A stretch of DNA of 64,000 nucleotides from Streptomyces sp. TLI_146 (GCF_002846415.1 NZ_PJMX01000001.1:8618001-8682000); one strand, 5' to 3'. Shown: positions 8,792-17,608, numbered from the stretch's first letter. The notes: generated by a model not told the origin, from the letters alone. Made by a program: numbers and translations.

Positions 8792-9481
8792 TCACCACCC
8801 GTCGAGCCAGCGGTGCAGCGCCGCATCGTCGAGGGCGGGTACGTGAGCGTGCACGTACGGCCCGAGGGCCAGGGTGCCCACGCCGAGCACGGTCATCCCG
8901 GCGGCATGAGCCGCACGGGCGCCGACCGGGGAGTCCTCGACGGCCAGGGCGCTGCCGGGCTCGACGCCGAGGGCCGCGCAGGCGGCGAGGTAGCAGGCGG
9001 GGTGCGGTTTGGGCGTGGCGACGTCGTCGCCCGACACCGTGATCGGCAGCCATCGGGACAGGCCACCCTGCGCCAGCGACTTGTCCATGAGAACGCGAGG
9101 CCCGTTGCTGGCCACCGCGACCGGCACCCTGGCGGCGAGAATTGCGACCACATCCGCCGCACCGGGCATCGGCTGCGCCCCGTCGGCGACCGCGGCCAGC
9201 AGCTCCTGCGCCAGTTCCTCCGTCAACCGCAGCGCGCTTTCCCTGAACAGACGTGCCATCACCTCCCCGGCCTGGGTCACGGACAGACCCACGAGGGAAT
9301 CGCGGGCCGCATCGTCATAGACATGCCCCCGGCGGGCGAACACGGCGCCGCGTGCGGCATCGGCACACGGTTCGGTGTCCATGAGCGTGCCGTCGCAGTC
9401 GAACACCACGGCGGCAGGCGGAGTGACTTTCATCAGCGGCGCAAGGTCGGCTGTGCGCGCCGTCGCGCTGCTTTCGCTCAT
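8792..9481 (-). CDS. HAD-superfamily phosphatase (beta-phosphoglucomutase/GPP-like)
   Basis: A 229-residue HAD hydrolase. The nucleophile motif I is FDCDGTLMDTEP; motif II is the conserved serine/threonine-type strand in VPVAVASNGP; motif III/IV are KPHPACYLAACAALGV and LAVEDSPVGARAA. The cap inserted after motif I is helical, as in subfamily I phosphatases acting on small phosphosugars or phospho-metabolites. Its ATG overlaps the stop of the upstream FkbM-type gene (ATGA at 9478-9481), so the two are translationally coupled. Because the upstream gene is frameshifted, expression here may depend on internal initiation; a second in-frame ATG (MKVTPPAAVV) sits 16 codons in. Confidence 0.85.
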   Translation of the reverse strand: MSESSATARTADLAPLMKVTPPAAVVFDCDGTLMDTEPCADAARGAVFARRGHVYDDAARDSLVGLSVTQAGEVMARLFRESALRLTEELAQELLAAVADGAQPMPGAADVVAILAARVPVAVASNGPRVLMDKSLAQGGLSRWLPITVSGDDVATPKPHPACYLAACAALGVEPGSALAVEDSPVGARAAHAAGMTVLGVGTLALGPYVHAHVPALDDAALHRWLDGW

Positions 9482-10415
9482 GACTTCACGTACAGCTCGA
9501 CGGGGTTGAAGCCGGCCGGTTCGGGGACGCGCGGTGGTACCTGGCGGAAGCCGGCCGTGCGCATCGTGTTCCGGACGGCTTCGCCGTCGATGTACTTGTC
9601 GTGGACTTCCAGGACGATCCGTTCGACCTGGTCCATCCACGGCTGGACCTGGCTGAACACCTCGACTTCGCTGCCCTCGATGTCGACCTTCAGCAGGTCG
9701 ACGTGATCGATGCCGTGCTTGGCGAGCAGCTCGCCCACGGTGCGGGTGGGCGCCTGTACGTTCGGGCGGGCCAGCACGTTCTCCAGGCGGTAGGGGCGGG
9801 TGCGGCGCAGGTCTGCCACGGCGGGCACGGCGGTGCAGGTGTCCCAGAACGCGCTGACGGTGAACTCCGCCATCCCTGACTCCCCGGCCACGGCTGCCGG
9901 CTCGATCTTCCAGTCCAGGCCGGACAGTGCGGCGTTGTGCCGCAGGACGCCCAGATTCTGCGGGATCGGCTCTACGCTCAGCAAGGTGCGGGGGCGGTAG
10001 CGGGCGGTGAAGTAGGACGCGGCGAGGCCGGTGTTGCCGCCGAGGTCGACGACCGTGTCGAGGGTGTCGATGTCCTTGTCCAGACGGTAGTGGACGCCGA
10101 GTTCGTAGAAGCGCTTCAGGAAGATCTGCCACAGGATGAGCAGATCGCTCTGGTTCCTGCGGATGCGTACGCGGGCCGGCCGGCGGGGGTGTGGAAGCTC
10201 AGCGAGAGCGGGGTGTCGTCGGCGAGTGGACGGCCCGCCGCGCCGAGGAAGCGGCGGCCCATCCAATAGGGCGCGGTCATCTTGCTCGGCCCCTGCGCCA
10301 TGCGCAAAGCGAGGGCCATGTCCCTGCCGCATCCGGCTGTCTCCCGTACGAGGACGCGGCCCATGCCGACGCCCATCGCCCGGTCCGCGTCCGTACGCAG
10401 GTATGCCAGTCCCAT
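9478..10415 (-). pseudogene. FkbM-family methyltransferase with a single-base frameshift
   Basis: The C-terminal ~220 residues are a clear class I SAM methyltransferase of the FkbM type: DTVVDLGGNTGLAASYF is the SAM-binding loop, LLSVEPIPQN follows, and VDLLKVDIEGSEVEVF is the hallmark FkbM motif. The natural N-terminus lies in another frame, starting at ATG 10415 (MGLAYLRTDADRAMGVGMGR) and running to about 10165, where VRIRRNQSDLL resumes in the downstream frame. One base appears to be missing in a GC-rich run around 10170-10190. The result is either a natural null mutation, a sequencing error or, less likely, recoding. Relatives O-methylate natural products or lipids. The stop overlaps the HAD start. 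Confidence 0.75.
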
Positions 10416-10747
10416 CCGTGCACTTTCTGGTCGCTGCGAATCGACGCGCCGTGCTCGGCCGGGGCGGGCCAAGCAATGTGACGCATCGGTGGTGTATGCC
10501 TGCTCACCACCGTTGTGACGGGCAGACTTGATCCACAACGGCCCCAAGGGCGAGAAGACCTGGCCGTACCGCGCACTTCACCGATTCGGCGCAATGGCAC
10601 TGCGCCAAGGACCGTCCTCGTCGCCAACAGCCGCCTTCCCAGCCGTGGCTTGCTTTCACCAGGCGCTCATCCACGGGCCGCTTCGGTATCACCGCCTGCT
10701 CGGAGGCCGCCGACGCTTGTGCGCCGTCACTGTTTCGGTGCGCTCGT
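10416..10747. other. intergenic, no supported gene
   Basis: Only shadow frames are seen between the 5' end of the FkbM-type gene and the 3' end of the caspase gene. It presumably contains the promoter of the FkbM/HAD pair; I could not identify a confident -35/-10 pair. Confidence 0.4.
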
Positions 10748-12496
10748 CTACTCCTGGCGTGGGGGCTTTTCGGAAGCAGCCCGTGGTCGGGTGGCGCGGT
10801 CGATCTCGGAGCTGTAGCAGTGTTTGACCCGGCCGGTCGGCCAGAGGGTGCCCTGGGGGGTGCGGACTAGCACCCATTGTCCCGGGTGGGGCAGGCCCAT
10901 GACCTCTACGGGCAGCGGGGCGATGGGCGAAGGGCGTTCGGGGATGCTGCTGAAGAAGCCTGACGGCAGCGCCAGCCGGTAGTCATCAGACCACAGGAAC
11001 GTACGTTCTTTCTCCGGAACCGTCACGGGCGGCCCCACGTCGGGGACGACTGTGTGGGCAGGTTCGACGTATGTGTTGAGCAGCATGCGGCGGACCGGGA
11101 GCTCGGGGAGCTTGAGGAACCGCTGGAGTTGGGAGCGGACCCAGACGAGGGAGGTGAAGGCGCTCACGAAGAGCCCGCTCAGGAGGTCGAGGAAGAACGG
11201 GTAGGCGGGTATCTCGTCGGGGATGTGCGGGGTCATCACCCGCACGGTCATCACTACGGACGCGGCGAAGGCGACCAGCGATCCTGCCAGCATCCAGGGC
11301 GTGCGCGTGAGCCTGCGGTATGCCCGGTCGTGGGCCTTGAGGACGGTGTGGGTGGCATCGGTCTGCGTCGGCCGCGGTGTGATGGGCCAGTTGCTGGTCG
11401 CGCGTGCCTTTTCGAAGGCACTGAGCTGCTCTGCCGGCCAGGTGACTGTTCCGGCGCCGTCCGGCAGAGTGAACCGCACGTCACCGTCCAGAGTCTTCGT
11501 ACCGGTCAGCCGTGCCCGCCTGCGGCGGTATCCGAGCGGCTCGGCGGCGAACCACCACCCCCGGACCTCGCCTCCGCTCTCCGCCGCGAGGAGTGCATCC
11601 CGGTACACGCTCAACGTTCCCCGCGAGCCGGGCACCAGCACGTGCATGGCCCCGGTGAAGTGGCATTCCACGGACGGCTGTTTGCTCGGCCCCCGGGCGG
11701 GCGCGAACAGGGGGCACGTGTCCAGGGAGGCTTCACGCGGAGATTGCCCGGCCGCCTTGACCGTCCGCTCGACCGGCACCGGCCGCCGCGCCAGCGGTAC
11801 GTCGCCGGTCTCCCCGTCTGTCTTCCAGCACGGCCGCTGCCCGCTGCCGCGCAACTGGTCCTCCACGTAACGCCAGACCTGGCGGGCTGTGACATAACCG
11901 TCGCGCCCCACCGCTCCACGCCGCAGCGCCGTGACGAGGTGACCGGTGAACAGACTGGGCTCGCCGTCCCCGACAGCGTCCTTGGCGGTGCCGCGTCGTT
12001 CGCAGCTGCTCATGACGAACCGTCCGCGGCCTTCGAAGGGGGCTGCCATGTCGAGCCCCTTCGCGTCGGCCGCCCTGCCGCTGTAGCAGCAGTCCAGGAC
12101 GACGATGATCGCGCGTGCGGGGCAGCGGTCCATCCGAGCAGTGATGGAGGAGAGGTGCACCGCACGCAGCCCCCTCCTCGTGAGCGTCGTGTCCCGTGTG
12201 CACAGGAAGAGCCGATTGTCCATGTCGAGCTGGCCGTGGCCGCTGTAGTAGAGGAGTAACTGTTCCTCTCGCGTCGCCCCTTCGAAGAAGTCGTATATCG
12301 CCTCTTCGACCTCCTGGCTGGTGCGGTCTCGTACCTCCGTCACCTGCCAGGGCAGCCCCACCTCGGAATCGGCCAGGGCGGCGCCCAGCTCTGTGAGGTC
12401 GTTCGCTGGGCCTCGCAGCGGGTCCAGTTCAGGTTCGTCCGGGAAGTCGGCGTTGCCGATCAGCAGGGCCCGGTACGGCGGTGGTGCCTCATCCAA
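10748..12496 (-). CDS. membrane-anchored caspase-like (peptidase C14) protein
   Basis: The N-terminal ~240 residues are a caspase/metacaspase p20-like domain: YRALLIGNADFPDEPELDPL opens it, YYSGHG carries the catalytic His and LDCCYSGRA the catalytic Cys (second Cys of the pair). A linker and two hydrophobic helices (PWMLAGSLVAFAASVVMTVR and a later one around PFFLDLLSGLFVSAFTSLVW) indicate membrane anchoring; the C-terminal ~150 residues are an uncharacterised soluble region. A GTG at 12562 extends the frame, but its Arg-rich product is probably only the antisense-like shadow of the upstream gene's acidic tail. I prefer TTG 12496, which overlaps the stop of the EACC1-like gene by eight bases, giving 582 residues. 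Paired with that gene, it fits an effector in a predicted conflict or suicide system. Confidence 0.85.
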   Translation of the reverse strand: MDEAPPPYRALLIGNADFPDEPELDPLRGPANDLTELGAALADSEVGLPWQVTEVRDRTSQEVEEAIYDFFEGATREEQLLLYYSGHGQLDMDNRLFLCTRDTTLTRRGLRAVHLSSITARMDRCPARAIIVVLDCCYSGRAADAKGLDMAAPFEGRGRFVMSSCERRGTAKDAVGDGEPSLFTGHLVTALRRGAVGRDGYVTARQVWRYVEDQLRGSGQRPCWKTDGETGDVPLARRPVPVERTVKAAGQSPREASLDTCPLFAPARGPSKQPSVECHFTGAMHVLVPGSRGTLSVYRDALLAAESGGEVRGWWFAAEPLGYRRRRARLTGTKTLDGDVRFTLPDGAGTVTWPAEQLSAFEKARATSNWPITPRPTQTDATHTVLKAHDRAYRRLTRTPWMLAGSLVAFAASVVMTVRVMTPHIPDEIPAYPFFLDLLSGLFVSAFTSLVWVRSQLQRFLKLPELPVRRMLLNTYVEPAHTVVPDVGPPVTVPEKERTFLWSDDYRLALPSGFFSSIPERPSPIAPLPVEVMGLPHPGQWVLVRTPQGTLWPTGRVKHCYSSEIDRATRPRAASEKPPRQE

Positions 12497-12932
12497 CAGA
12501 ATCGCCGTCCGCCGACGGGTCGCCCTGCGTCGGCGCAGGTTCTTCCTCCCCTTCGCCACCACGGATTCTGGAGCGCAACCAGTGCTCTACGGATGTCTGC
12601 ACGGTGGCGTTGTCGCTCTTCTTGGCGGTGACCACTAACTTGCCCGTCTCGCCCCCTTCTTCCCATTGGAGAAGCACGCTGCGGTCGCGGCTGTACTTGA
12701 GCCAGTCCCTGATGACCGCCACGACCCCGCCGACGGCCGCCGAGACGATCACTAGGACCACATCCGGCAGTCCGCCGCTCTTCGCGCCCCGCTCACCGGC
12801 CGTGTGCCGCGTCTCCAAGGGGACTTCCCTGCCCAGCTCGTCCAGGAGAAGACGCACCTGGGAGAGCCACCTGTCGTCATCGGCATCGAAGCGGTCACTG
12901 GTCGCCGTGATAGATACCCGCAGCTTCTGCAC
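12489..12932 (-). CDS. EACC1-like effector-associated component
   Basis: A 147-residue protein. Residues 1-60 form a small alpha/beta unit (VQKLRVSITATSDRF, then WLSQVRLLLDELGREV), followed by one hydrophobic helix (VVLVIVSAAVGGVVAVIRDW) and a second beta-rich half (LLQWEEGGETGKLVVTAKK), ending in an acidic tail. This arrangement matches, as I recall it, the effector-associated constant component EACC1 described in predicted actinobacterial conflict systems, always next to an effector gene. Here that effector is the overlapping caspase. GTG 12932 is chosen because the similarity begins there and GGGGGTGG lies just upstream. The helix suggests it anchors or senses at the membrane together with the caspase. 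Confidence 0.7.
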   Translation of the reverse strand: MQKLRVSITATSDRFDADDDRWLSQVRLLLDELGREVPLETRHTAGERGAKSGGLPDVVLVIVSAAVGGVVAVIRDWLKYSRDRSVLLQWEEGGETGKLVVTAKKSDNATVQTSVEHWLRSRIRGGEGEEEPAPTQGDPSADGDSVG

Positions 12933-13303
12933 TGTGCACCACCCCCGACGGAGAGGGTACTGACGGCAGCGCGACCGCGGGGCCGTTTCCCGGTGTTGGC
13001 ACCACCGTGCGAGTGTCCCACCGGGCAAGTCTGCGAAGCGGGGTATTCCGAACCCAGCGGGCCCGGTGGACAGCCGAGCGCGGCGCTCACGAGGCCGGCG
13101 TGCGGGGCGGTCGGGCAGGTGCCGAGCCCAGCGACAGCCAGGAGGGAACGGGACACACTGGCCCAGCAAACATGTGGGGGACAGCAGCGATGGCCGTGGA
13201 ATGAGCGCCTTTCCCCTGGTAGCGCTGTGCGAGGCCAGACAACGACCAGGCGGGGTGGTCGGACGGAGGCGTGGGGCCCGGGGCGGGGCCTCCCGCAGGT
13301 GAA
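12933..13303. other. intergenic, no supported gene
   Basis: About 370 bases upstream of the EACC1-like/caspase pair; it should hold that operon's promoter. Frames on the plus strand are Arg/Gly-rich shadows. Confidence 0.4.
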
Positions 13304-13497
13304 TCAGTGGTGGCGGCTGGTCCGGGCCAGGGCCCGGACGAAGCGGGTCGCGTCGACGGTGCCGACGCCGGTCGCCATGTCGTAGCCGTTGACCGTGGTG
13401 TAGCCGGTGACGCCCTTGTAGCTGTGGTTGGTGTGGTCGTCGACGTCGACCAGGCCGCTGACGTTTTGGGGCACCGCCGAGCTGACAGAACGCCACG
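13304..13497 (-). pseudogene. sedolisin (S53)-type protease C-terminal fragment
   Basis: Reading the minus strand into the stop at 13304-13306 gives about 64 residues including SYKGVTGYTTVNGYDMATGV, then GTVDATRFVRALARTS. The GYDxATGxG segment just before the C-terminus is typical of the calcium-binding end of kumamolisin/sedolisin serine proteases. Nothing of the catalytic domain is present upstream, where a VOC gene remnant begins, so only a 3' scar of the protease gene is left. I recognised this by motif; a search would be needed to fix the family. Confidence 0.6.
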
Positions 13498-13502
13498 AAC
13501 GG

Positions 13503-14253
13503 GCGTCACGCGACCACGCCGAAGCCCGCGAAGGCCAGGCCGTAGATGGCGGCTTCGGGGCCGTACTCCACTGTTCGGCCGTGCGAGACAGCGCGTGAGA
13601 CGTCGGTGGGCACGTCGGTGGCCAGGAAGGTGGGCATGGCGAACTCCGCGCTGTCGGTAACCGTGCTGTAGTCGTGCATGCCGCCCGTGGGGACCGGGCC
13701 GGTGAAGATGCTGTAGTACGGCGCGCTCACCGAGCCCGGGTCCTGCTCGGAGCGCCAGTCGAACGCCTGGGCGTAGAAGGCCCGCGTCGCTGTGGCGTCG
13801 GTGGTGCCGATCTCGAAGCTGGCGAACGCGCCCGGCTGAGGCCGGCTCCCGCCCTGCTCCGTCTCCGGTGCACTGGTGCGCGAGACGAGCGTGAGGACGT
13901 TGCCCCGGTGGTCGGCCAGGCGGGCGCGGACGGCCTGGCCGCGGTCCGGGGCGGCCACGGTAGCGTCCAGCCTCTCCAGCCGTGCTGGATCGGCGGCCGC
14001 GGCACGGCAGAAGACGCGCAGGATAGGATGGTGGCTTCCTCGCCGCCGGCGGCATGCTGCCGGATGAGGCCCATCGGGGCACCGGCACCGGCACCGGGGA
14101 CGGTGATCCGCATCCCGGTGGAGCCGTCGACCCCGGAGCCGGGTTCGGTGGCGTAGGTCCAGCCCACAGCGGGCCGTAGAAATCCTTCACGCCCTGGACG
14201 TCAGCGGTGTCGATCTCGAACCCGGGGATCATGTCGAGGCAGGACAGTTCCAT
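13503..14253 (-). pseudogene. two-domain VOC (glyoxalase-fold) protein, multiply frameshifted
   Basis: A VOC-superfamily protein can be pieced together from three frames. It starts MELSCLDMIPGFEIDTADVQ with GVKDFYGPL near 14253, continues as GWTYATEPGSGVDGSTGMRI, breaks again near 14000, and ends with a clean 150-codon stretch containing FASFEIGTTDATATRAFYAQ and the second glyoxalase module. At least two frameshifts separate the pieces, and the C-terminus stops abruptly against the sedolisin scar. Relatives are often uncharacterised antibiotic-resistance or dioxygenase-fold proteins of about 260 residues. The 3' part (13506-13958) is a long open frame but lacks its first module. Confidence 0.65.
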
Positions 14254-14328
14254 GGCGTTCTCCTTTCAGGGGACCGGGAGAACAGGGGTTTCTTCCGACC
14301 CGACCACCGTAGGAGCCCTTTACTGGCC

Positions 14329-14838
14329 CTAACAAAGCCTCTGGAGGTGGCGGTGGGTGATCAGGCAGACAGCGAGGCCGAGGAAGGCCTCGTGGATTGC
14401 GTCGCGTCGTTCCCACTGGATCCGCAGGCGGCGGAATTCATGCGACCAGGAGATCGTCCGCTCGACGACCCAGCGGAACGTGCCCAGGCCGGTGCCGTGC
14501 GGCTGGCCCTGCTCGGCGATCACCGGCCGGATCCCGCGCTGCCGCAGAATCCGGCGGTACGTGTCGTGGCCGTAGCCGAGGTCCGCGAAGAGCATGTCGG
14601 GGCGCTTGCGCGGCCTGCCGACGACTCCCGCAACTGATGGGATCCTGTCCAACTGCGGCAGCATCTGGGGGACGTCGTTGCGGTTGCCGCCGGTCAGCGA
14701 CACCGCGAGCGGGATGCCCCGGCCGTCGGTGAGGATGTGGTGCTTGCTGCCCGGGCGTGCACGGTCGACCGGGCTGGGGCCGCTTTTGGGCCCCTGCGTG
14801 CGGCCCCCGGACGTGGGAGGAGTCGATCCAGGTCACTT
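14329..14838 (-). mobile_element. IS5-family transposase fragment
   Basis: The 3' portion of an IS5-type DDE transposase in two frames: WIDSSHVRGPHAGAQK carries a catalytic Asp, then DLGYGHDTYRRILRQRGI (second Asp region) and FRWVVERTISWSHEFRRLRI with the catalytic Glu, ending LGLAVCLITHRHLQRL. The 5' half is missing and the fragment is cut at 14838 against the TfoX-like gene. It differs from the IS5-type element at 31.75 kb. No terminal inverted repeat could be paired, so it is an immobile relic. Confidence 0.75.
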
Positions 14839-15159
14839 GGGCGGCAGCTCGGCCGCCGCTTCCAGGGCCATCTGCAGCCACTGCTCCAGCGCGTCGTCGT
14901 CCAGGGCCTCCCCGGCCACGTACACCCAGCCCTTGGACACCCTTCCCTTGAACTCATACGGCCGCGCCCCGGGCCGGGCGAGCGCGTCGGCCATGTCCTC
15001 CTGCGCCACCCGCAGGAACAGGTCGTCGCCCTCCACACCGCCCAGCGTGTTGCCCCGCAGCAGGAAGGTGACCGCACCGAACACCTTCTTCTCGGACACC
15101 GCGCCGCCTGTCTCCAGCCGCTCCCGGACCCGCTCCACCAGCACCTCGTCGTAAGCCAT
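14833..15159 (-). CDS. TfoX N-terminal-domain protein
   Basis: A 108-residue protein of the TfoX_N family: MAYDEVLVERVRERLETGGA, then KKVFGAVTFLLRGNTLGGV with the conserved GG...FLLRGN strand and the FKGRVSKGWVYVAGEAL C-terminal part. In Proteobacteria TfoX regulates competence, but stand-alone N-terminal domains in Actinobacteria have no known function. The length fits intact stand-alone members. Its 3' end overlaps the truncated transposase by a few bases, so the insertion or deletion scar lies right at its stop codon. Confidence 0.8.
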   Translation of the reverse strand: MAYDEVLVERVRERLETGGAVSEKKVFGAVTFLLRGNTLGGVEGDDLFLRVAQEDMADALARPGARPYEFKGRVSKGWVYVAGEALDDDALEQWLQMALEAAAELPPK

Positions 15160-15239
15160 GGCCTCACGCTACCTACCCACCACGGCACCAGCCCGTGACA
15201 CCCGCCGACCAACCCTGCGGCCTTCCCGGTACGGGTGGG

Positions 15240-15464
15240 CGACATGGTGTACGTGTTCTGGTCCGCCACGACGTGCAAGACCCCCACGTGGCCCGGGACG
15301 AACTCGCATTCCACATGGACATCGCGTTCCGTGACGCCGAGGCGGCGGAGCAGCGGCTCGTGGAAATGGGCGCCACCAGGCCCGCCCACCAGCCGGGCGG
15401 GGGCCTCTGGTCCGTCCTGCTCTGCCGCTTCGGTCAGCCCTTTTGCATCAGCGGTGCCCGCTGA
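15240..15464 (+). pseudogene. VOC-family protein, 3' fragment
   Basis: The plus strand ends with LAFHMDIAFRDAEAAEQRLV, then EMGATRPAHQPGGGLWSVLL and CRFGQPFCISG before the stop. This is the characteristic C-terminal module of a glyoxalase-like protein (beta strand, helix, GAT-x-P turn, final strand with PFCL-like end). No N-terminal module precedes it; the region upstream runs into the TfoX-like gene on the other strand. Probably a truncated copy. Confidence 0.6.
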
Positions 15465-15617
15465 GACAGTCGCTCCAGGGGGCTGCTCTCACCGGGACGG
15501 TGGCCCCCGGAGTGCAGAACCGCCTGGACTGCAGGAGAAAGGAGCAGCGGGGTGCACACGTGTGCCGGCCCGTGCTCGCCCGCCTGTTGAAAAGCCGGAC
15601 CTGTCCATGGAGGACCC

Positions 15618-16025
15618 ATGCCTTTCGCACCCTGTCTGAGTGTCAAGGACACCGCTGCCAGCATCGCGTTCTACAAGAAGCTCGGCTTCGATGTCGATTC
15701 CAGCACCGCCAGTCCCGGGGACGACATTCACATGCTGACCTACCAGGGCGGATTCTGCGGGATGCTCTACGGCAACGCCGACTTGAAGAAGTGGCTGCCC
15801 GTCCTGGCGGACGTCCCCATCGGGTTCGCCGGCATGTTCTACCTTGCCGTGGACAACTTCGACGCTGCCCACGACCACATCGCCGAGCACGCCGAGATCG
15901 TCAAGGACACTGGCACCGACCACACCGGTCAGCGCATGTTCTACTTCCGCGACCCGGACGGTTACGTCGTCGGCATCAACGACAACGCTGCCCTCCAGGC
16001 CAGCGACCTCGGCAAATACACCTGA
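15618..16025 (+). CDS. VOC-family (glyoxalase/bleomycin-resistance-like) protein
   Basis: A complete 135-residue VOC protein: CLSVKDTAASIAFYKKLGFD, with the second module around FYLAVDNFDAAHDHIAEHAE and ending MFYFRDPDGYVVGIND. GGAGG about six bases before the ATG fixes the start. Members bind metals in paired beta-alpha-beta-beta-beta units and act as lyases, dioxygenases or drug-binding resistance proteins; the residues here do not specify which. It is flanked by VOC and transposase debris but looks intact. Confidence 0.8.
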   Translation: MPFAPCLSVKDTAASIAFYKKLGFDVDSSTASPGDDIHMLTYQGGFCGMLYGNADLKKWLPVLADVPIGFAGMFYLAVDNFDAAHDHIAEHAEIVKDTGTDHTGQRMFYFRDPDGYVVGINDNAALQASDLGKYT

Positions 16026-16104
16026 CCAGGAATAGGCTCCGGCGGACAGGCGAGATGGTGCCGGTGCAAGCCGTGCAGCCGGTCGCCCTGGTGTTGGGCC
16101 GCCC

Positions 16105-16330
16105 CACCTCGGGATCCCAGCCGGGTGCTTGTAGGCGAAAGCCAGCACATATCTCGTGCTCGGTCAGCCAGCCCCGCAGGACGGGGTTGTGGCCGTAGGC
16201 CTCGTCACCGGTCACCCACCGGAACGGCCCCCCGGCGGCCACTGCCCGGGCCAACATCGCCCGGGCGAGCGCGGGCTTGGTGGCGAACGCGGTCTCCTCG
16301 CCGATCCGGGCGTCGGCCCGACGCGCCGGA
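16105..16330 (-). mobile_element. IS701-like transposase fragment
   Basis: The minus strand reads FATKPALARAMLARAVAAGG-like sequence, then PFRWVTGDEAYGHNPVLRGW and LTEHEICAGFRL. The WVTGDEAYG motif with a catalytic Asp is typical of IS701-family transposases. Only about 75 residues from the middle of the protein remain, in more than one frame, with no inverted repeats recognised. Confidence 0.65.
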
Positions 16331-16410
16331 TCCTCCGTTCTGTTCTCGTTGCCCTGCGGCGACTGGATTGGTTGGCAAACGATCAGGTGAGGTGGGTTGG
16401 GTTCGTAAGG

Positions 16411-16947
16411 TCACATAGGGAGCGAGAACAGCCGTACTGGCCCTGAGGGCCAGCGGGCATCGTCGCGCAGGGGCGTCACCATAGTCCGCAGCGGCATGGT
16501 CACCAGGCGGCCTTCGGGTTGTTCGACGAGTACGTCGTTGTCGAGCGGGTGCCATCCGAGGCGCTTGTAGAGCGACACGAGGGGAGTCCGGCAGAACAGT
16601 AGTGCGTGCTGAGGACCCATCGTGCGGGCGTGCTCCAGGGCAGCTGTGACGACGAGCCGAGCCAGGCCATGGCCTTGCATGCGGGGTGCGACGGCCACCC
16701 CGCCGACGCCCACCACCTCTGTGGCGGCGTCACTGATCGCGACAGGCAGTCGCAGCAGGCCGGCGTGCGCCACGAGCCGGTCTTCGTGTCTGATGCCGAA
16801 GTGTTCTTTTTTCGGCAGCCAGGTCAGACCGGTCGAGGCGACACCGAAGGGATCATCGCTGTTGCCAAGGATCTCTTCCTGGTCCGCCTTGGTGTACTGG
16901 GGGAGCCGCATCACGGTCGGTGTCACAGAGGATCGGTTCTCAGACAT
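16411..16947 (-). CDS. GNAT-family N-acetyltransferase
   Basis: A 178-residue GNAT protein. The acetyl-CoA-binding motif A is seen in VGGVAVAPRMQGHGLARLVV (V-x-P-x-x-Q-G-x-G), followed by ALLFCRTPLVSLYKRLGW, the usual motif B region. The N-terminal half (LTWLPKKEHFGIRHEDRLVA) provides the first strands. ATG 16947 is preferred over an in-frame GTG at 17013, which would overlap the neighbouring gene's end and add a non-homologous stretch. Substrate unknown; aminoglycoside-type acetylation is possible but not supported by specific residues. Confidence 0.8.
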   Translation of the reverse strand: MSENRSSVTPTVMRLPQYTKADQEEILGNSDDPFGVASTGLTWLPKKEHFGIRHEDRLVAHAGLLRLPVAISDAATEVVGVGGVAVAPRMQGHGLARLVVTAALEHARTMGPQHALLFCRTPLVSLYKRLGWHPLDNDVLVEQPEGRLVTMPLRTMVTPLRDDARWPSGPVRLFSLPM

Positions 16948-17608
16948 TGCCACATGATGATCTCTCCGCCGAGTGCTGGCCAAGCGATTCTCCGCCGACA
17001 TCGCAGGGTTCACGTTGGTCCGGTGCGATGCCCTGGCCTGGGGCGACCGGGTCGGATGCCAAACGATCAGTCCTGGTCTGCCGCCTCCGCGAGGTGGTAC
17101 CAGTCCTGGGTGATCGCTCAGGACTGGTAGTTCCGGAAGTTCCGGCGAGACCGTTCGGCTGCTCTCGTGCGGTGGAGAACTCCCCGATGAGCCGGTAGAG
17201 CGTAGTCACCGAGGCAACGTCGGTCTGCGCGGAGAGCGTGTGGTTCCAGCCTCCAGGGGTGAGGTGGCGGAAGAGAATGGGCCAGGTCAGGTCGTGTCCC
17301 TTGCCGAGTCGGACGACGAGCCATTCCTGGAATCCGGTGAGCATGCTCCACGAGCACCCGGCGTCGAGGCCGAGGATGAAAGCCGTCGTCGTGGTGTAGG
17401 AGCCGTCGAGTCCATGCCGTTTCGGGTCTCGGCGGACTGCGGTCAGTAGCGCCCGATAGTGCTTGATCACGTTGCTCTGGAAGGGAAGTTGGGCCGCTGC
17501 AAGGAAGTCACCTGAGGGCGTGTTGGCTTGCCGGACCAGGGTGTCCGAGCTCCGGTGCGGATGCTTGGTCAGGTAGCGGTGGACAGTTGGTGTAAGCGGC
17601 CGTGACAT
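16940..17608 (-). CDS. conserved hypothetical protein
   Basis: The first ~160 codons from ATG 17608 have natural composition (MSRPLTPTVHRYLTKHPHRS, and FILGLDAGCSWSMLTGFQEW with WNHTLSAQTDVASVTTLYRL) and I do not recognise a family. After about residue 160 the frame turns Ser/Thr/Arg-rich and runs on to 16940, overlapping the GNAT start by eight bases. In another frame a TGA occurs within a perfect hairpin at 17100-17127, so the native protein may have ended near 17120 and a frameshift has extended it. No signal peptide or membrane helix. Confidence 0.5.
   Translation of the reverse strand: MSRPLTPTVHRYLTKHPHRSSDTLVRQANTPSGDFLAAAQLPFQSNVIKHYRALLTAVRRDPKRHGLDGSYTTTTAFILGLDAGCSWSMLTGFQEWLVVRLGKGHDLTWPILFRHLTPGGWNHTLSAQTDVASVTTLYRLIGEFSTAREQPNGLAGTSGTTSPERSPRTGTTSRRRQTRTDRLASDPVAPGQGIAPDQREPCDVGGESLGQHSAERSSCGNV
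17100..17127 (-). terminator. hairpin with 9-bp perfect stem
   Basis: CCAGTCCTG and CAGGACTGG are perfect inverted arms around a 10-base loop. It lies near the 3' end of the hypothetical gene on the minus strand and upstream of the GNAT gene, where a terminator or attenuator would sit. No T-run follows, which is common for high-GC hosts. Confidence 0.45.

Noticed and set aside
12496..12562. GTG 12562 as start of the caspase gene
   Set aside because: The extra 22 residues are almost all Arg/Lys and lie over the acidic tail of the EACC1-like gene in another frame; no ribosome binding site.
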